From Achatina immaculata (taxonomy: Eukaryota; Mollusca; Gastropoda; Stylommatophora; Achatinidae), in contig CM019692.1 in the NCBI GenBank assembly GCA_009760885.1, forward strand, positions 49,071,430 to 49,135,429: a stretch of DNA of 64,000 nt, read 5' to 3'. The translations under genes and the position numbers were made by a program. Shown piece by piece: positions 1-11,818 of the stretch (its first letter is position 1; the number at the start of each line of letters is the position of its first letter). The notes under the pieces were generated by a model. It was given only the letters and a program-made list of their open reading frames with translations. It did not search any database and was not told the origin of the DNA.

Positions 1-600
1 ACTAACTCAACACCACAGTTGACACTTAACAAGAATCCAATAACCACAGGATTCAGCAGACACAAATCCGTAAATGTTTAATGATGAATCCCATTTGTTC
101 GATGTGTGTTGCAATGATGTGGAGTGTAAACTTGATGAGAATAATTACAAATGATCATAAAAAAATATGTCTGGGTCACTAGCATCGCCATGGGACCACA
201 TCAGACATTCAACCTTGACAAGACATGCCAACTTCAAAATTACACATGACTTTTAATCTGACATACTACCTTGTCCAAAACGGGACAAATCAAACATACA
301 ATCTACATGACTACTACAACATTCGTCCTAAAAAGAACAATCCATCAACTACAACAATTTGTCATAAAAAAGGACAGTCCATCTAACTTACATACTGAAC
401 TAAAGAATCTCTACATCCCTTTTTAGAATTAAAACACCACAACCTGTCACTACAACATTCTGACCCAACCTGTTCTCTCAAACTCGTTCATACATCCCGC
501 CTATCAGAATCCACGTGACTCAGTTCTCCCTCGGAACACGAGATACTTTCTCCGTGCTTGTCATAAACAGATGAGTTGTGGTCTATTAGACCACAACAAC
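1..600. other. Unannotated AT-rich sequence
   Basis: I see no gene or clear repeat here. The distal part may belong to the Tc1-like element whose transposase remnant starts near 620, but no terminal inverted repeat was recognised. Confidence 0.4.
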
Positions 601-619
601 AGGGTTTCTCATAAAACAA

Positions 620-1010
620 TCTGTACAGAATAACATTCTGTTACACCAGCACTTCATGCTATTGGGCTAGATGCTGTGCTCCAAGATGACAACGTCCGCC
701 CCCCCCCCCCGCCCCATAGAGCTCGTGTTCTTAATTACTTCCTCCAACAGCACCGTGTCACCAGGGTGGACTGGCCAGCACTCTCGCCTGACCTCAACCC
801 TATCATGCATCTCAGGAACATTTGAGGACTATCAGCAAGAGGTAAACCATCCACCAGCTGGCGACCTGAACCAGTTGTTTCACAACCTGCAGCAGGCGTG
901 GCAGCGACCACACCCCCTCCCCCCAAGCACACTATCAAGGAGTTAATTTTATCCATGAAGCACCGTTGCCTGGCTTGTATCAATTCTCGTGGTGGTCACA
1001 TGCTACTGAC
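620..1010 (+). pseudogene. Tc1-like transposase remnant (C-terminal half)
   Basis: Reading across frames on the plus strand gives pieces of the Tc1-family DDE transposase. They are a QDDN-x-RP block (the usual QQDNARPH), then FLQQHRVTRVDWPALSPDLN, which covers the second catalytic region. Further on come a degraded helix and an ARGGH-like tail near 990-1005. The residue after DLNPI is M where functional Tc1 proteins carry the catalytic Glu. A run of C at about 697-710 and frame changes break the reading frame. The family enzyme cuts and pastes its own element at TA sites; this copy cannot. Only the C-terminal half is recognisable. Confidence 0.6.
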
Positions 1011-1254
1011 CGTCTTTATTTCAGCTGCCAGCATGCCTGAATTTCAGAAAGATGGGTGTGTCCAAATGACCAGCAACATACAAGTTCGTTAATCTTTATA
1101 AAATTGTCGCAGCAAGATGTCCAAATGACTGAAAGACAACGTGATTAAATATAATTCATTTGTTATCTTTATAGTCTCCTAAAACATTTGATTATACTGT
1201 GCCCCCTCCCCTTAACATTAAATTTACATTTAATCAGCCTGTGTTAGAATTGTC

Positions 1255-1650
1255 AGAATTCATATAATCAAAATTCTTTGGGCATGTCATGAGAGGGCAG
1301 AAATCAGAGAACCTGACAATCATCACAAAACGCGACTGTGAAAAAAAAGCAGAACTTGGAGAAAGGAAATTACAGAAACCTTAAATATTAAACTTCCCAT
1401 TATATGGAGCAAACTGCCGAGCTCTATCAGGGAGTTTATTTGTTCCCTTAACACTGAAAGTTGTATGAGATAGGAGACAAGATCAGACAAGACAAGTGTC
1501 TGAGGTGAAAATATCTGACATAGTGGGGCAAGAAGGGAAAGGTAAACGAACTATCAGAACAGCAAGGACTGCACACAGTGAGAACGCGTGACTGTCAAAA
1601 CACGAAGGCGTGGTACAGAATGAATGAATGAATGAATGAATGAATGAATT
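1255..1650 (+). mobile_element. LINE 3' end with GAAT-repeat tail
   Basis: The start reads FFGHVMRG, the same post-RT motif (GHVLRM / GHAMRR) found at the C-terminus of the other RTE-like LINEs in this window. About 250 bases on, a degraded reading resembles the usual end of these proteins. The element ends in a perfect GAAT tetranucleotide repeat (1618-1649), which I take as the 3' tail. It is heavily decayed and 5'-truncated. Assignment rests on the motif and the tail only. Confidence 0.5.
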
Positions 1651-1949
1651 GGGAAGTTTTAATCAGTTATAATGGTAATTACCGCTTACAAGACACAATG
1701 TTCCTTGGTGAAAAATTACTGAGGTCACAGTATGCTGTTTTATTTGGAAGACTTACTTTAGTCACATGCGTTCATCATTAAAGAGCACTAAATATAAAAA
1801 AGCAACACTGGGTGCAGCTTATGTTCGTTTTCTATGACAACCTTCTGAGATAACACTGATCAACCAGCGACAATTCTTCAAGAGGAAAGTACCATATAAT
1901 AACCGGAAAAACATCGCAGAACGATAGGAAGAATATTCAAGAAAAGATA

Positions 1950-2021
1950 GACGTATAAGGGAGACGTATAGGGAAACGTATACGGGAGACTACAAGGGAG
2001 ACGTATAAGGGAGACGTATAG
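1950..2021. repeat. Short minisatellite, GACGTATAAGGGA-type unit
   Basis: About five imperfect copies of a 14-17 base unit (gacgtataaggga and variants) stand in tandem. Confidence 0.7.
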
Positions 2022-2324
2022 AAGAAAACTGTTTTTCAAGAACGGTGAGTTACGGATCATCATCATCACCATCATTATTGTCACTTCCTCATATGGTCAT
2101 TTTTATTGAAAAATAAGCCGGATTACGTGTTGAAAACAAGGCTTAAACTATGCAATGACTTCAGTGAGAATTAAGACTTGATTCAACATTCACCATTCAT
2201 TTCTTGAATTCATTAATGACTTTCAAATTTATTACGAAATCTTTCATTGTAAAGCGTACATTAACCTTGGTATTACAGCTCGCTTGATAGATCGGGGAGT
2301 TGGTTTTTTTAACATTCCTTTAAG

Positions 2325-2352
2325 CAACAACAACAACAACAACAACAACAAC
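2325..2352. repeat. CAA microsatellite
   Basis: This is a perfect trinucleotide tract of about nine CAA units. Confidence 0.9.
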
Positions 2353-2656
2353 CGTATTCGACTATCTCTCTGTAACCCTCCGTCAGTTTCGTTAAAAAAT
2401 ATAGTTCTTTTTTTCCCTTTAAATCAGTGTCTCCAAACCTTTTTTTTTTGGATCATGTTCTATATCAAGACATCAAAGATTTTGATGCCCCAGCGGGCTG
2501 CCCTCCTCCATTCGTAGCTTAATAGTCAACACAGTTCTGAAAAGTATTACGAGGGGAAGTCACTAAGTAACTCGCAAATGCCTGTTAAAAAAAAAAAAAA
2601 AAACTAAATGCGACAGTAATTTGAAAACTTTTAATTTTTGAACCTAAATTATTCCC

Positions 2657-3827
2657 CTATTTCTCAACGTAATCGCCACCAACATTGATACATTTGTCCC
2701 ATCGTGTAATCAGTGATGCAATATCCCCAGGCGTAAAAATCGGGAGTCCGATTTCTGAACCATTTTTTAACTTGTTTCCACCTCTTCGTCACTCGAGAAT
2801 CTTCTCCCGCCAAGGTGGTTTTTCAATGGACCAAACAGGTGGAGATCACTTTGAGCTAAGGCAGGACTATCGGGTGGATGTTCAAGAACTTCCCAACCCA
2901 AATGGCTAAGTTTCTCTTGGGTTAACCGAGCCATTTGTGGTTTGGCATTGTCATGAAGACAGGAAAAGACAGGAAAAATTGGCGAACTATTTTGCGAGCC
3001 CTATGTGACGTTTAACGGCACGGGAAGGATATAAGATATAAGATAAGATTGTCATGAAGGAGAAGCACACCTCTAGTCAGCAGAACAGGACGTTTTCTTC
3101 GAATTGCATCCCGTAGCATCGACAGAACTTCACAGTACGATACAGAATTCACATTGTCACCATAATTCTGGAACTTGGTTAACAACACTCCTTGATAATC
3201 CCAGAGCACTGTCAGAATAAACTTCTCCGCAGAAGGCGTAATCTTGAATCTTTTTGCGCATGGCGATGACGGGTATTTCCACTGCATTGAGGCACGTTTT
3301 GATTCAGGTTGGTAGTGGTGCATCCAAGATTCGTCTCCTGTAATAATCCTTTGGAGCATGTCTTCACCTTCATATGCATAATGACAGAGATGCTGCAATG
3401 ATAAACCAAATCGGTTCATTTTGTGTTCATCATTCAGATCTCCGGGTACCCAACGTGAGGAAACTTTCCGAAAATTCAGTTGCTCGTGCATTATTCTGTA
3501 GGCTAAGCCACGTGAACATCCGATTGCACTTGCTACACTGTCTTTCGTTACTCGTCTATCAGCTCTGATAATCTCATTCACACGTTGCACAGTCGCTTCT
3601 GTTGCAATCTGAACAGGACGGCCAAGTCGGACTTTCTCAACAATTTCAGTGCGCCCCTGAGAAAATTCTTTTACCGAGTTATAGGCCGCTTTACGTGTTA
3701 AACACTTTTAAGCATAAACTATAATCATTTCCTTATGAATGTCCTCAACTGAATGTTCTTTAGCCCACGAAAATTGCACTACACTTCTCTGTTCTTCTTT
3801 GGTACACACTAACAGTTGGGTAGCCAT
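2657..3827 (-). pseudogene. Mariner transposase, interrupted
   Basis: The frame opens at ATG 3827-3825 (MATQLLVCTKEEQ) and continues through an HTH region, the linker EIIRADRRVTKDSVASAIGC, the catalytic ITGDESW motif, and a block ending LLLHDN. The frame then runs into an inserted LINE tail. Beyond it, the minus strand resumes as AKPQMARLTQEKL, EHPPDSPALAQSDLHLFGPL and GGRRFSSDEEV, and ends GDYVEK-stop at 2657. Defects are an in-frame TAA at about codon 40, the LINE insertion in the catalytic core, and a stop after EEVETS. This would be the transposase that cuts and pastes the element at TA sites; it is inactive here. Confidence 0.88.
2959..3047 (+). mobile_element. 89-bp LINE 3' tail inserted in mariner transposase
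   Basis: A perfect 12-bp direct repeat, attgtcatgaag, flanks the segment (2947-2958 and 3048-3059). The insert carries the same 3' end as the copies at 43780-43889 and 60070-60890, with the shared motif tgcgagccctatgtgacg and an ataagat repeat tail. It is a severely 5'-truncated LINE insertion. Removing it and one duplication rejoins the mariner reading frame at LHDN-AKP. Confidence 0.92.
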
Positions 3828-3991
3828 TTTTTTATTGCTTTGCTTTGCGCACGTAACTCCCAGCCCCCCCTACTAACAACTATTATAAAGTTGAATGATG
3901 ATACTATCTAAGAATATATTTAAATACTATCTGATAACTGCCACTGATAAAATATTTCAATTTGCGAGTTACGTAATGACTTCCCCTCATA

Positions 3992-4903
3992 TATATAAAT
4001 ATATATACTAATTTCGCCCCCCCCCCCAAGTGGACAAATAAAATCTTTTGCGTTATTTTGATGTTATCAAGTTGAATCATATGAAGCATGAAATCCAGTG
4101 CTCCTCGTAATTAGTGAAAAACATTTTTGGACCGTCATCAGCGGATTTGACTTAAGGTAACCCGCAAAGCTAAATCTCAAAGTAACCCGCACAATTCAGT
4201 CTCAAAGTAACCCGCAACGTTCCAGTCTAACCCGCAAAGTTCAGTCTCGTACTGGATATCACAGCTCGTGGCTCTCTCTAGAATGTATGCTTTCTTCTCA
4301 AAATACAGTCAGTGCTTCAGACATTGTATGGAGAACTTTTAATCTATGTGGCATTCCTTTTAGCGAAATGTCAGCTTTATTTTCTCAAACTCCGCTAGAA
4401 TGTCTGCATCACTAAACAGAAACTTGACATTTAGACGTTTTTAATGCGAGCAATGGATTAGTGTAAAAAAAAACATCATCGGGTAGCCCGTGTCACAAAG
4501 TACTTTACTCTTGTCGTACATCTTGTGTCAGATTTTATGCGGACAAAACAGGCGTCTGTTTTTTTTTTAAAATACAGACTTCTGCCAGCCATTATAGCTA
4601 CTCTTGTGAATTGTTCATCTTTATCTGGAGTTAAGATTTCCACGATAGCTGTGTAGGAGATGGCACTGAGAGAGCTGGAAGACCAAATTAGGCCGCCATC
4701 CTAGTCAGACCTGAGGCGATGGTCTAAGTGACAAGTCGTTGTAATGTTTCAGTGTCCCCCCACCAGACTAGGAATAGACTCCCCCCCCCTCACCATAATG
4801 ATATGCCTCTCTGAGGAGGCCATTATTTTTTTTAGGTCTTCTCAAAAGATGTAAGAAAGATCACCCCCCCCCCCCCCGCAGCTATCATGAGTATGGTGTC
4901 TTT
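3992..4903. other. Intergenic sequence with a short minisatellite
   Basis: No gene is seen. It holds about four degenerate copies of a taacccgcaaagttcagtctcaaag-type unit at 4155-4249, and poly-C runs at 4016-4027 and 4863-4877. Confidence 0.5.
4155..4249. repeat. Degenerate minisatellite, TAACCCGCA unit
   Basis: About four copies of a 22-29 base unit built on taacccgcaa...tcagtctcaaag lie in tandem. Confidence 0.7.
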
Positions 4904-6030
4904 CAGTCAGTCAGTTATTTGCACGTCCCTTTTGCAGAACTTTGCATCCCTAACAGCTCTCCTGTATGGCTCTCGGTTGTAAGCAAGGTGCCCTGCTGCT
5001 GATGCATCCATTTGCAGATTATCAACGATGTCTTACAGTCATCTTTGCCTTGGTCTTCCTCTCTTTCTTTTTCCCATTATGAACCCTTCAAAGACTGTCT
5101 TCTCTAGATTATCATGACGCTTAATGTGTCCAAAATATTTATGTTTTCTCTCTTTAATCTTCTTTATTAGCCAGTCTTTTTCAATATTAAGTTCTTGTAG
5201 TATGGATATATTTGTTCTTTTTTGTGTCCATGATATTTGAAGAACTATTCTGTAGCATTTACATTCAAAGGCATTTATATATTTCTCAGATGTTTTGTTA
5301 AGTGTCCTGGTCCCACAGGCATATGTTGCGATGGGAAAGATGCATGCCCTTAAAAATCTTATTTTTGTATTTCTGTCTGTTCCTCTCCACAGCTTCTTTA
5401 GTTGTTTACTTTTTTAAGAGCGATAGATGTCCTCCTTTTAATTTCCTTCATTGCACAAGGTATCTCCATTATTAGTTAGTAGTGATCCAAGATATTCAAA
5501 ACGCTCCACTTCTTCCAATGTTTCCTCATTGATAAATATTTCAGCTGCCTTATTTGTTTTGTCAGTTGTCATCAATTTAGTTTTCTTCGCATTAAGATAG
5601 AGGTTTTGCTCTTCACTATTCTTACGGACTGACATAATTAGTTTTTTTCCATTCCTTTTTGTATTGTGGACAGTAATACTGTGTCATCAGCATATCTAAT
5701 CTCTGGTGTTTCATAACCTCCAATTATTATGTCATCGTAATATTCTTTGTCTACTTCTTCTCTAACATTCCTCATTATATTTTCAGTATACAAGTTAAAT
5801 AAGTAAGGCGACCCTTTGTTTTATGTCAAACCAAGTTGTTATTTCGCCATTTATTCTCACTGCTGCCTGTTGGTCTAGATACAGCAGTGATATTAAATGT
5901 ATCAAATGTGTTGGAAATCCCATTTTTTCCATTATTTCCCAAGATTTCTGGTGCTGTGCACAATCAAATGCCTTTGAATAGTCTATAAAAGATAAATATA
6001 GATTCACATTAAATTCTCTGGATTAATCTT
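4904..6030 (-). mobile_element. RTE-like LINE, 5'-truncated, CAGT tail (family C)
   Basis: Minus-strand readings give the RT motif A (FIDYSKAFD), a spot matching the usual QGVRQGC region, an IRYADDTVLL motif B/C block, then NLYLNAKKTKLM, FEYLGSLLTNNGDT, and the C-terminal IMGKRKRGRPRQR region. Frameshifts and stops break it many times. The 3' end at 4904-4916 is a CAGT repeat, as in the family copies at 43445-44218 and 45027-45722. No target duplication was found here. The element lacks the endonuclease half. Confidence 0.82.
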
Positions 6031-6104
6031 ATACTGAATTATTGAAAAAAAATTGTGATTACCTGGCGTTGCCCTCGTATTTATTTATCCCAATCAACAA
6101 AGTT

Positions 6105-6215
6105 CCATTCATTTCCACAACCTTCTAGACGGTTCTACAACGTTCTATTCATTTCCACAACCTTCTAGAAGGTTCTACAGAGTCTAGACGGTTCTACAGA
6201 GTTCCATTCCTTCTT
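6105..6215. repeat. Tandem repeat, TTCTAGACGGTTCTACA type
   Basis: Three to four partial copies of a unit containing ttccacaaccttctagacgg and ttctacaa occur in tandem. Confidence 0.65.
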
Positions 6216-6229
6216 TTCGACTAAACGTG

Positions 6230-6600
6230 GGCTTCACTGTCATCAGGACTGTCACCAATCAGCTTAGTGACCCCGAACACTAAGGATTCGACACTAATGT
6301 CGGTCACTGTGGACATTTTATTTTTCACCACTTCTCACCCCCCCCCCCCCCATGCGAGTGCCATTATGGATCAACATTAATATCCGTCGTTTTAGATCAT
6401 TTTTACATGTCACCCCAATCCCACCCAACCCCTAGGCCCCCATTCCTTAGAGGCTGAACTTGGACTTAAACGGCATCGGGAGTGTCACTATTCATCATAG
6501 CGACACCGAAAACTATGGATTTAGACACTAATATCGTTCATTTTCCATTATTTGTACATGTCACCCTGACCCCTAGGGGTCATAAGTGTATCATAGGGAT
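6230..6600. repeat. Degenerate direct duplication, about 225 bp period
   Basis: Two diverged copies share an order of blocks: ggcttcactgtcatcagg / ggacttaaacggcatcggg, cgaacactaaggattcgacactaatgtcggtcac / cgaaaactatggatttagacactaatatcgttcat, then tcacccc. Confidence 0.45.
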
Positions 6601-7110
6601 GATCTAACCCTCACAGTGCACTATCCAGACTGTAAGTTGTAAGTCATATGTGCCAAGTTGGGCTGAAATTGTTCCAGGAGTTCCAGCGTGATGCTCTAAC
6701 ATACACACACACGTTCATATATATATGTATATTAACACTAAATATTTAGTTGATATGTATATATATAATCTCTTGATCTTATATACGATGTCTTTAACGC
6801 CCCAAAAATTGCAGACCAAAACTTGTCAAGAACATCATTTTCGCAGCCGAAGGAAGTGTGAACCGCCCTTCGAAGCCCAGAATATTGTACGGATTTTGGA
6901 TGGAGAGATGCAGTTCATGTGGTGCGGGGGTGGAAGACCTATATAAAGGAAAAAAGCGTGCGGAAATGGTCACACTGAGCATAGCCAGCGGGCAAATGGC
7001 AGGGCAAGTTCGATCTTGTCTGTGTTGTGTTTGATATGGAAAAACTTAGCCCCGGTCGCCCTGAATATTGTGTTATTTGAAATTAACAGCATGATGGCAT
7101 CAACCGTGCC
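6601..7110. other. Unannotated
   Basis: No gene was recognised. There is a short ATATAT tract at about 6716-6730. Confidence 0.35.
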
Positions 7111-7119
7111 ATTCAAGAG

Positions 7120-7335
7120 AACATTAATCATCATGAATCACCAATATATGTGAACTTCATGAAGCTGTGGAGGAGTATTAGTGCGTTAGCACATGTGAAC
7201 TTTATGAAGCTGTGAGGAGATTCAGTGCGTTGGAAGAAGTTGAAATATGTTATTCAGTGCATGTGCACAAAAGTGGAAATATGTATTCAGTGCATTTCGC
7301 ACAAATGGAAATATGTTATTCAGTGCATTGGCACA
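7120..7335. repeat. Minisatellite, TTCAGTGCATTNGCACAAATGGAAATATG
   Basis: About three copies of a 30-33 base unit (gaaatatgttattcagtgcattggcac) follow a 60-base duplicated block with gtgaacttyatgaagctgtg. Confidence 0.7.
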
Positions 7336-8117
7336 GGGAAATTTTATGTAAGATAGGAGGATGGGGATTTCATGGCAGCAGTGGCTGAAATGTGCTACCA
7401 GTGCATCGGCACAATATTGAGATAAATGTGTAATTGCTTAGTAGGGTCAGAGGAGCCAGGCCAATCAGGTCCACTGATTTAGTTGATATTTATTTAGAGA
7501 TAATACGTTATATTTATGTCATGCCTTGATTATCATGATGATATTCTATGTTGTAGTGTCTGTGATGGCGTCGCCGTGATATATGTAGTGTTAATAAATG
7601 GATGTAATTGATTTGCTGACGTGGTGACATGTATTTCATGTTGATGTGGTGTATGAATGTGTGTAAGATGCTGAATTAACTGGCATGCATTATCCTTGGA
7701 GGAGAGAATCTGGGTTGGCGGTCATGGGGGTCGCGAGATCTTGTCTACGTAGTACGGTAGTACATGCCAAGGGAATGCCTGAAACAGCTGGGTTGATCTA
7801 TTTCTTCCCAATTTATCCATAAAATATAGATTTAGCACCGGCTAAGTTTACAGACGACTTTTAAAAATAATGATAAAAATACAGAAAGTAGCTTGTACAA
7901 GTAAGTAATTTCAATCATTCATAAAGAAAAACTTGTTAAGTACATCTCTTACAGATTTCCCAATTTTCCGACAATAACTTGACAGTGTAAAGAGCATGTC
8001 GGCGGCCGGGACATTAGGCTGTGAACACTATTTAGTATACTAGTTGTTGCGAAGATTTTTTTCCAGTCAGTTTGGGATATGTCTCGGTGGGCGAGCCATC
8101 CTGTGTTTTCGTCGGTG
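7336..8117. other. Unannotated
   Basis: AT-rich sequence without a recognisable gene or element. Confidence 0.35.
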
Positions 8118-8129
8118 TGGTTGTCCTTG

Positions 8130-8456
8130 GAATATCATGGACACAAAAAAGAACAAATATGTACATACTACAAGAACTAAATATTGAAGAAGATTGGCTA
8201 GTAAAGAGGTTTAAACAGAGTAAACTTAAATATTTTGTACACATTAAACGTAATGAGAATTTAAAGAATACCGTCTTGGAAGGATACATAATGGGAAAAA
8301 GAAAGAGAGGAAAACCAAGGCGAAGATGGTTGCAAGACATCGTTGATAATCTGCAAATGGATGCATCAGCAGCATGGTATCTTGCCTACAGCCGAGAGGC
8401 TTACAGGAGAGCTGTTAGGGAAGCAAAGTTCAGTAAGGGACATACAGATGACTGAC
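8130..8456 (+). mobile_element. RTE-like LINE 3' fragment (family C), exact insertion
   Basis: A perfect 12-bp target duplication, tggttgtccttg, flanks it (8118-8129 and 8457-8468). The insert codes for the last part of the family C protein: LNIEEDWLVKRF, KYFVHIKR, GYIMGKRKRGKPRRRWLQDI and the stop near 8452. It is 327 bp and 5'-truncated. The reading frame through this C-terminal piece is open, so the insertion may be fairly young. Confidence 0.9.
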
Positions 8457-8468
8457 TGGTTGTCCTTG

Positions 8469-9920
8469 ATATTGAAGCATATACAGTGTCATTGTGGCGT
8501 GTATTGATTATGTTGTAAGTATATGTGATATGTGGTTGTTGGCTATGACCCCATCGAGCACCCCGAACTCAATGAGGTTGGTTGTGTATGAGTTTGGTTA
8601 TTAGATATGATTTTGTAAGGATGATAGTATATGTGCTGGGTGCACTCATAGGTATGTATGGCAAGATTTAATATGAGTTGTGATGGTGTTAATAAATATT
8701 ATATACAGCTGATATGGGTTGATATAAGTAATGCTTTTGGTCTATGCTGATAACATGTTATGATGTATTTATATCAGAGACTTTGAACGATGGTTCAATT
8801 ATGCATATGCTTTTGCCATGAGTTTGGTGTCGATGCTATACACATATATTATATATGTAAATGTTGAGATTTGATATGATGTTTATTAACAGCTGTTCAT
8901 AATAAGGAGGGGCTTGCTATATTCTAGTGTTTATGACAAAGCTGTTGAGAGAGCCCTTACTCTTTTGATAACGCTTTACGTCTGTGTGTGTGATGTTAAT
9001 GTTCAATGCATTACTGAATATACGTATGTATGTAGTACATATGTTGTACTTATTTGTGTAACGTGGTTGAACCGTTATCGGTTTTGTGTATGTTCATGAT
9101 GAGTGTCTTGATGTTTGTCATAATAAACTTATTTTGTTGGTTGCTTTACACTTGAGATATTTGTTGTATTCGATATGAGAGCGGCGAGGAAGCAGTTTAT
9201 ATATAGGTCAAAATGGAGGCGAACAAGGATGTGGGAACCGGGAATGGTCTTGGTCAGGTTTCTTCAATATTAAGACTGGGGGCACAGTACCCTTGTACGA
9301 TGGGAAGAATTTAATTACTTAATTACCACACTCATAAGTCCCTCACTCCCTTGATTATCTTCCCTAAAATGGGATTAAGACCGCCCGCATAGTGCAACAG
9401 TCGCTACAGAGGATGGAGACTGGCTTGTTAATTTTCCACCCTAGAGAAAAATAAACCGATAGCCTACCCCGATTCAGCCCCCTTACTCTTCGAATGACGA
9501 ACCCAGTGTTAAAGGCGTAAGACGTCGATGTCTTTGAACTCAGTTTCAACAAAGCCGGAGTGAAATTATGTACGGTCTTTACACGTGAATAGCCTTTACA
9601 CTTCCGCAGTTGGGCAGATGATTCACAAAATTATGGTATACTAAAATATGTGTGCTTTGCACTGGTTCCTTCCACTTTCAGTGTCAAGAGCGATAATCAA
9701 GCACTCTGGACTGTTATTTAAATTAATGGAATCACTTCGACTCACATAATTATTGACTAACTCACCAATAATGGACATAAGTCTATAGAGGGTCAAGACA
9801 CTATAAAAACGTATGGCATCCTCTACAGCTTTTTTCATGTGGGGCATGTGCAGTCAGCCCCTATAGCAAGCTCTCACTTCTTCTGTTTACCGTAACTAGA
9901 GTTTTCATTCTGCGCCAAAT
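8469..9920. other. Unannotated
   Basis: TG-rich then mixed sequence. No gene or repeat family was recognised; short open frames here show no family motif. Confidence 0.35.
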
Positions 9921-9924
9921 ATGG

Positions 9925-10810
9925 AATGTTTTCTCAAGTCTACACAATGAAATCTGTATAGAATTTTTTCCCCAAGTATATACAATGAGATATTTATAGA
10001 ATATTTTCCCAAGTCTATACAATACTATACATCCGTGTTTATGTGTAACTCAAAACTATATTGAGGAAAGACGGTGGCGATGGTTGGGACATGTGCTCCG
10101 AATGACTGATAACTCACTACCAAAAATAGCACTAAGATGGACACCACAGGGGAACAGAAGTAAGGGTAGACCAAAAGAGACATGGAGAAGAACAACAGAG
10201 AGGATGTTGAGCAATAGAGGGCTCACCTGGGCAAGAGCAGAAAAAAAAGGCGAAGGACAGGCATTTGTGGAAAACCCTTGCGGAAGCCCCATGTGCCCTG
10301 GGCACTTAAGGTTCAGAGAGAGGGTGAGATAGAGAGAGAGAGATACAATTAAATATTTATAGAATGCTTTCCAAAGTCTATACAATGAGATATTTATAGA
10401 ATGCTTTCCAAAGTCTATAAAATGAGATATTTATAGAATTCTTTCCCAAGTTTATACAGTGAGATATTTATAGAATTCTTTCACAAGTCTATACAGTGAG
10501 ATATTTATAGAATTCTTTCCAAAGTCTATACAATGAAATATTTATAGAATTCTTTCCAAAATCTATACAGTGAGATATTTATAGAATTCTCTCCCAATTC
10601 TATACAGTGAGATATTTATAGAATTCTCTCCCAATTCTATACAGTGAGATATTTATAGAATTCTCTCCCAAGTCTATACAGTGAGATATTTATAGAATTC
10701 TCTCACAGGTCTATACAGTGAGATATTTATAGAATTCTCTCACAAGTCTATACAGTGAGATATTTATAGAATGCTTTCCAAAGTCTATACAATGACATAT
10801 TTCTTCCAGG
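9925..10810. repeat. 37-bp satellite-like array, split by an insertion
   Basis: Units of about 37 bases (gagatatttatagaattctt plus ycccaagtctatacagt) run 9925-10025 and again about 10346-10810, roughly fifteen units in all. Between them lies foreign sequence that includes a LINE fragment. Confidence 0.88.
10057..10345 (+). mobile_element. RTE-like LINE 3' fragment (family B), GA tail
   Basis: Encodes WLGHVLRMTDNSLPKIALRW and KGRPKETWRRTTERMLSNRG, the same C-terminus as the copies at 42119-42762 and 52810-53583. The 3' UTR motif tgccctgggcacttaaggtt and a GA repeat tail follow. It sits inside the 37-bp array. No perfect target duplication is visible; the 28 bases just before it (10029-10056) also occur near 12297. 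Confidence 0.82.
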
Positions 10811-11562
10811 TGTTTCTTGACCTGGCCCTATCGTTCTTTTTTAAACTAAAAACCGACTTTTTTTAAAACCTCAAGTTCTGGTGAATGTACATAAGATTCA
10901 TGAACGAAGAACCTATACGTATAAGTAGTCTCCTGAGAGATAATGTTTTTCGGAAAAAATAAGAGATATATTTTTGGGCGAGATATCTAAACTTAGACTT
11001 TTCTAATACCCTTTTTTTCCCCTTCTCCTGTATGTCCAGACGTTAGCTCTGAAAGGATATGGCTAAGAACTTGGAGGTAACTCGATTGAGCACGCACTCA
11101 CTGGCATGCAAACATGTCCAGCGCTTTTAGGAGGATGGTAGGAGGATGAGAAGACTCCGTTTGAACTTCATTTTTCTGGAAGATGACAGAGAAGCTAAAA
11201 AGGACCTGTTTGCCAGGCCGAAGCCTGTGAAGTCAGCCTAATACTGCTAAATGTAGAGCCACCCTCTTACAACTTGGCCCTCGCTCACCCTCGCTAATGA
11301 GGGCAACGGAAGAATATTTGCTCTGATGCCGGAAACGGATATAGAAGTCCGAACAGTGCCAACAATGGCGCAGTGTCCATCATCAAATTAGACAAACTGA
11401 AGATATTGCCAAAGTAAAGAAAAAAAAATGAAGAGTTTTATGTGGGATTACAAGAAAACTGTCAGAGAGATGCTACCAGCAGCTAAACCAAGACGGAGAA
11501 CTAGAAAAAAAAGGACTTGTCCGTCCGAAAGTTATATAATTTTGATCAAAAGGTCAAATTCC
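10811..11562. other. Unannotated
   Basis: No gene or repeat family was recognised. Confidence 0.35.
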
Positions 11563-11818
11563 AAAAGGTGCTGTTATAACTCGCAGTAAAGTGACAGTAC
11601 AACACAGAAGGTGCTACTATAGCTCGCAGTAAAGTGATAGCACAACCCACAAGGTGCTATTATAGCTCGCAGTAAAGTGATAGCATAACCCACAAGGTGC
11701 TAGTATAGCTCGTAGTAAAGTGATAGCACAACCCACAAGGTGCTAGTATAGTTCGCAGTAAAGTGATAGCACAACCCAGAAGGTGCTATTATAACTCGCA
11801 GTAAAATGACAGAGCGCA
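11563..11818. repeat. 43-bp minisatellite
   Basis: About six copies of a 43-base unit (aaggtgctattatagctcgc plus agtaaagtgatagcacaaccca) stand in tandem with a few substitutions each. Confidence 0.9.

Larger units (their letters stand above)
2550..3989 (-). mobile_element. Mariner element with intact TIRs and TA duplication
   Basis: The ends are 30-base inverted repeats (2550-2579 and 3960-3989) that match at 27 of 30 positions and begin YGAGGGGAAGTCA. TA dinucleotides flank both sides (2548-2549 and 3990-3991), the expected mariner target duplication. The element is 1440 bp. About 90 bp of that is a later LINE insertion (2959-3047), so the original was close to 1.34 kb, normal for mariner. 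It encodes a broken transposase on the minus strand. Confidence 0.9.

Noticed and set aside
4863..4877. Poly-C runs as functional G-quadruplex sites
   Set aside because: Several single runs occur in the window, but I did not see the spaced set of four runs needed; assembly error in homopolymers is also possible.
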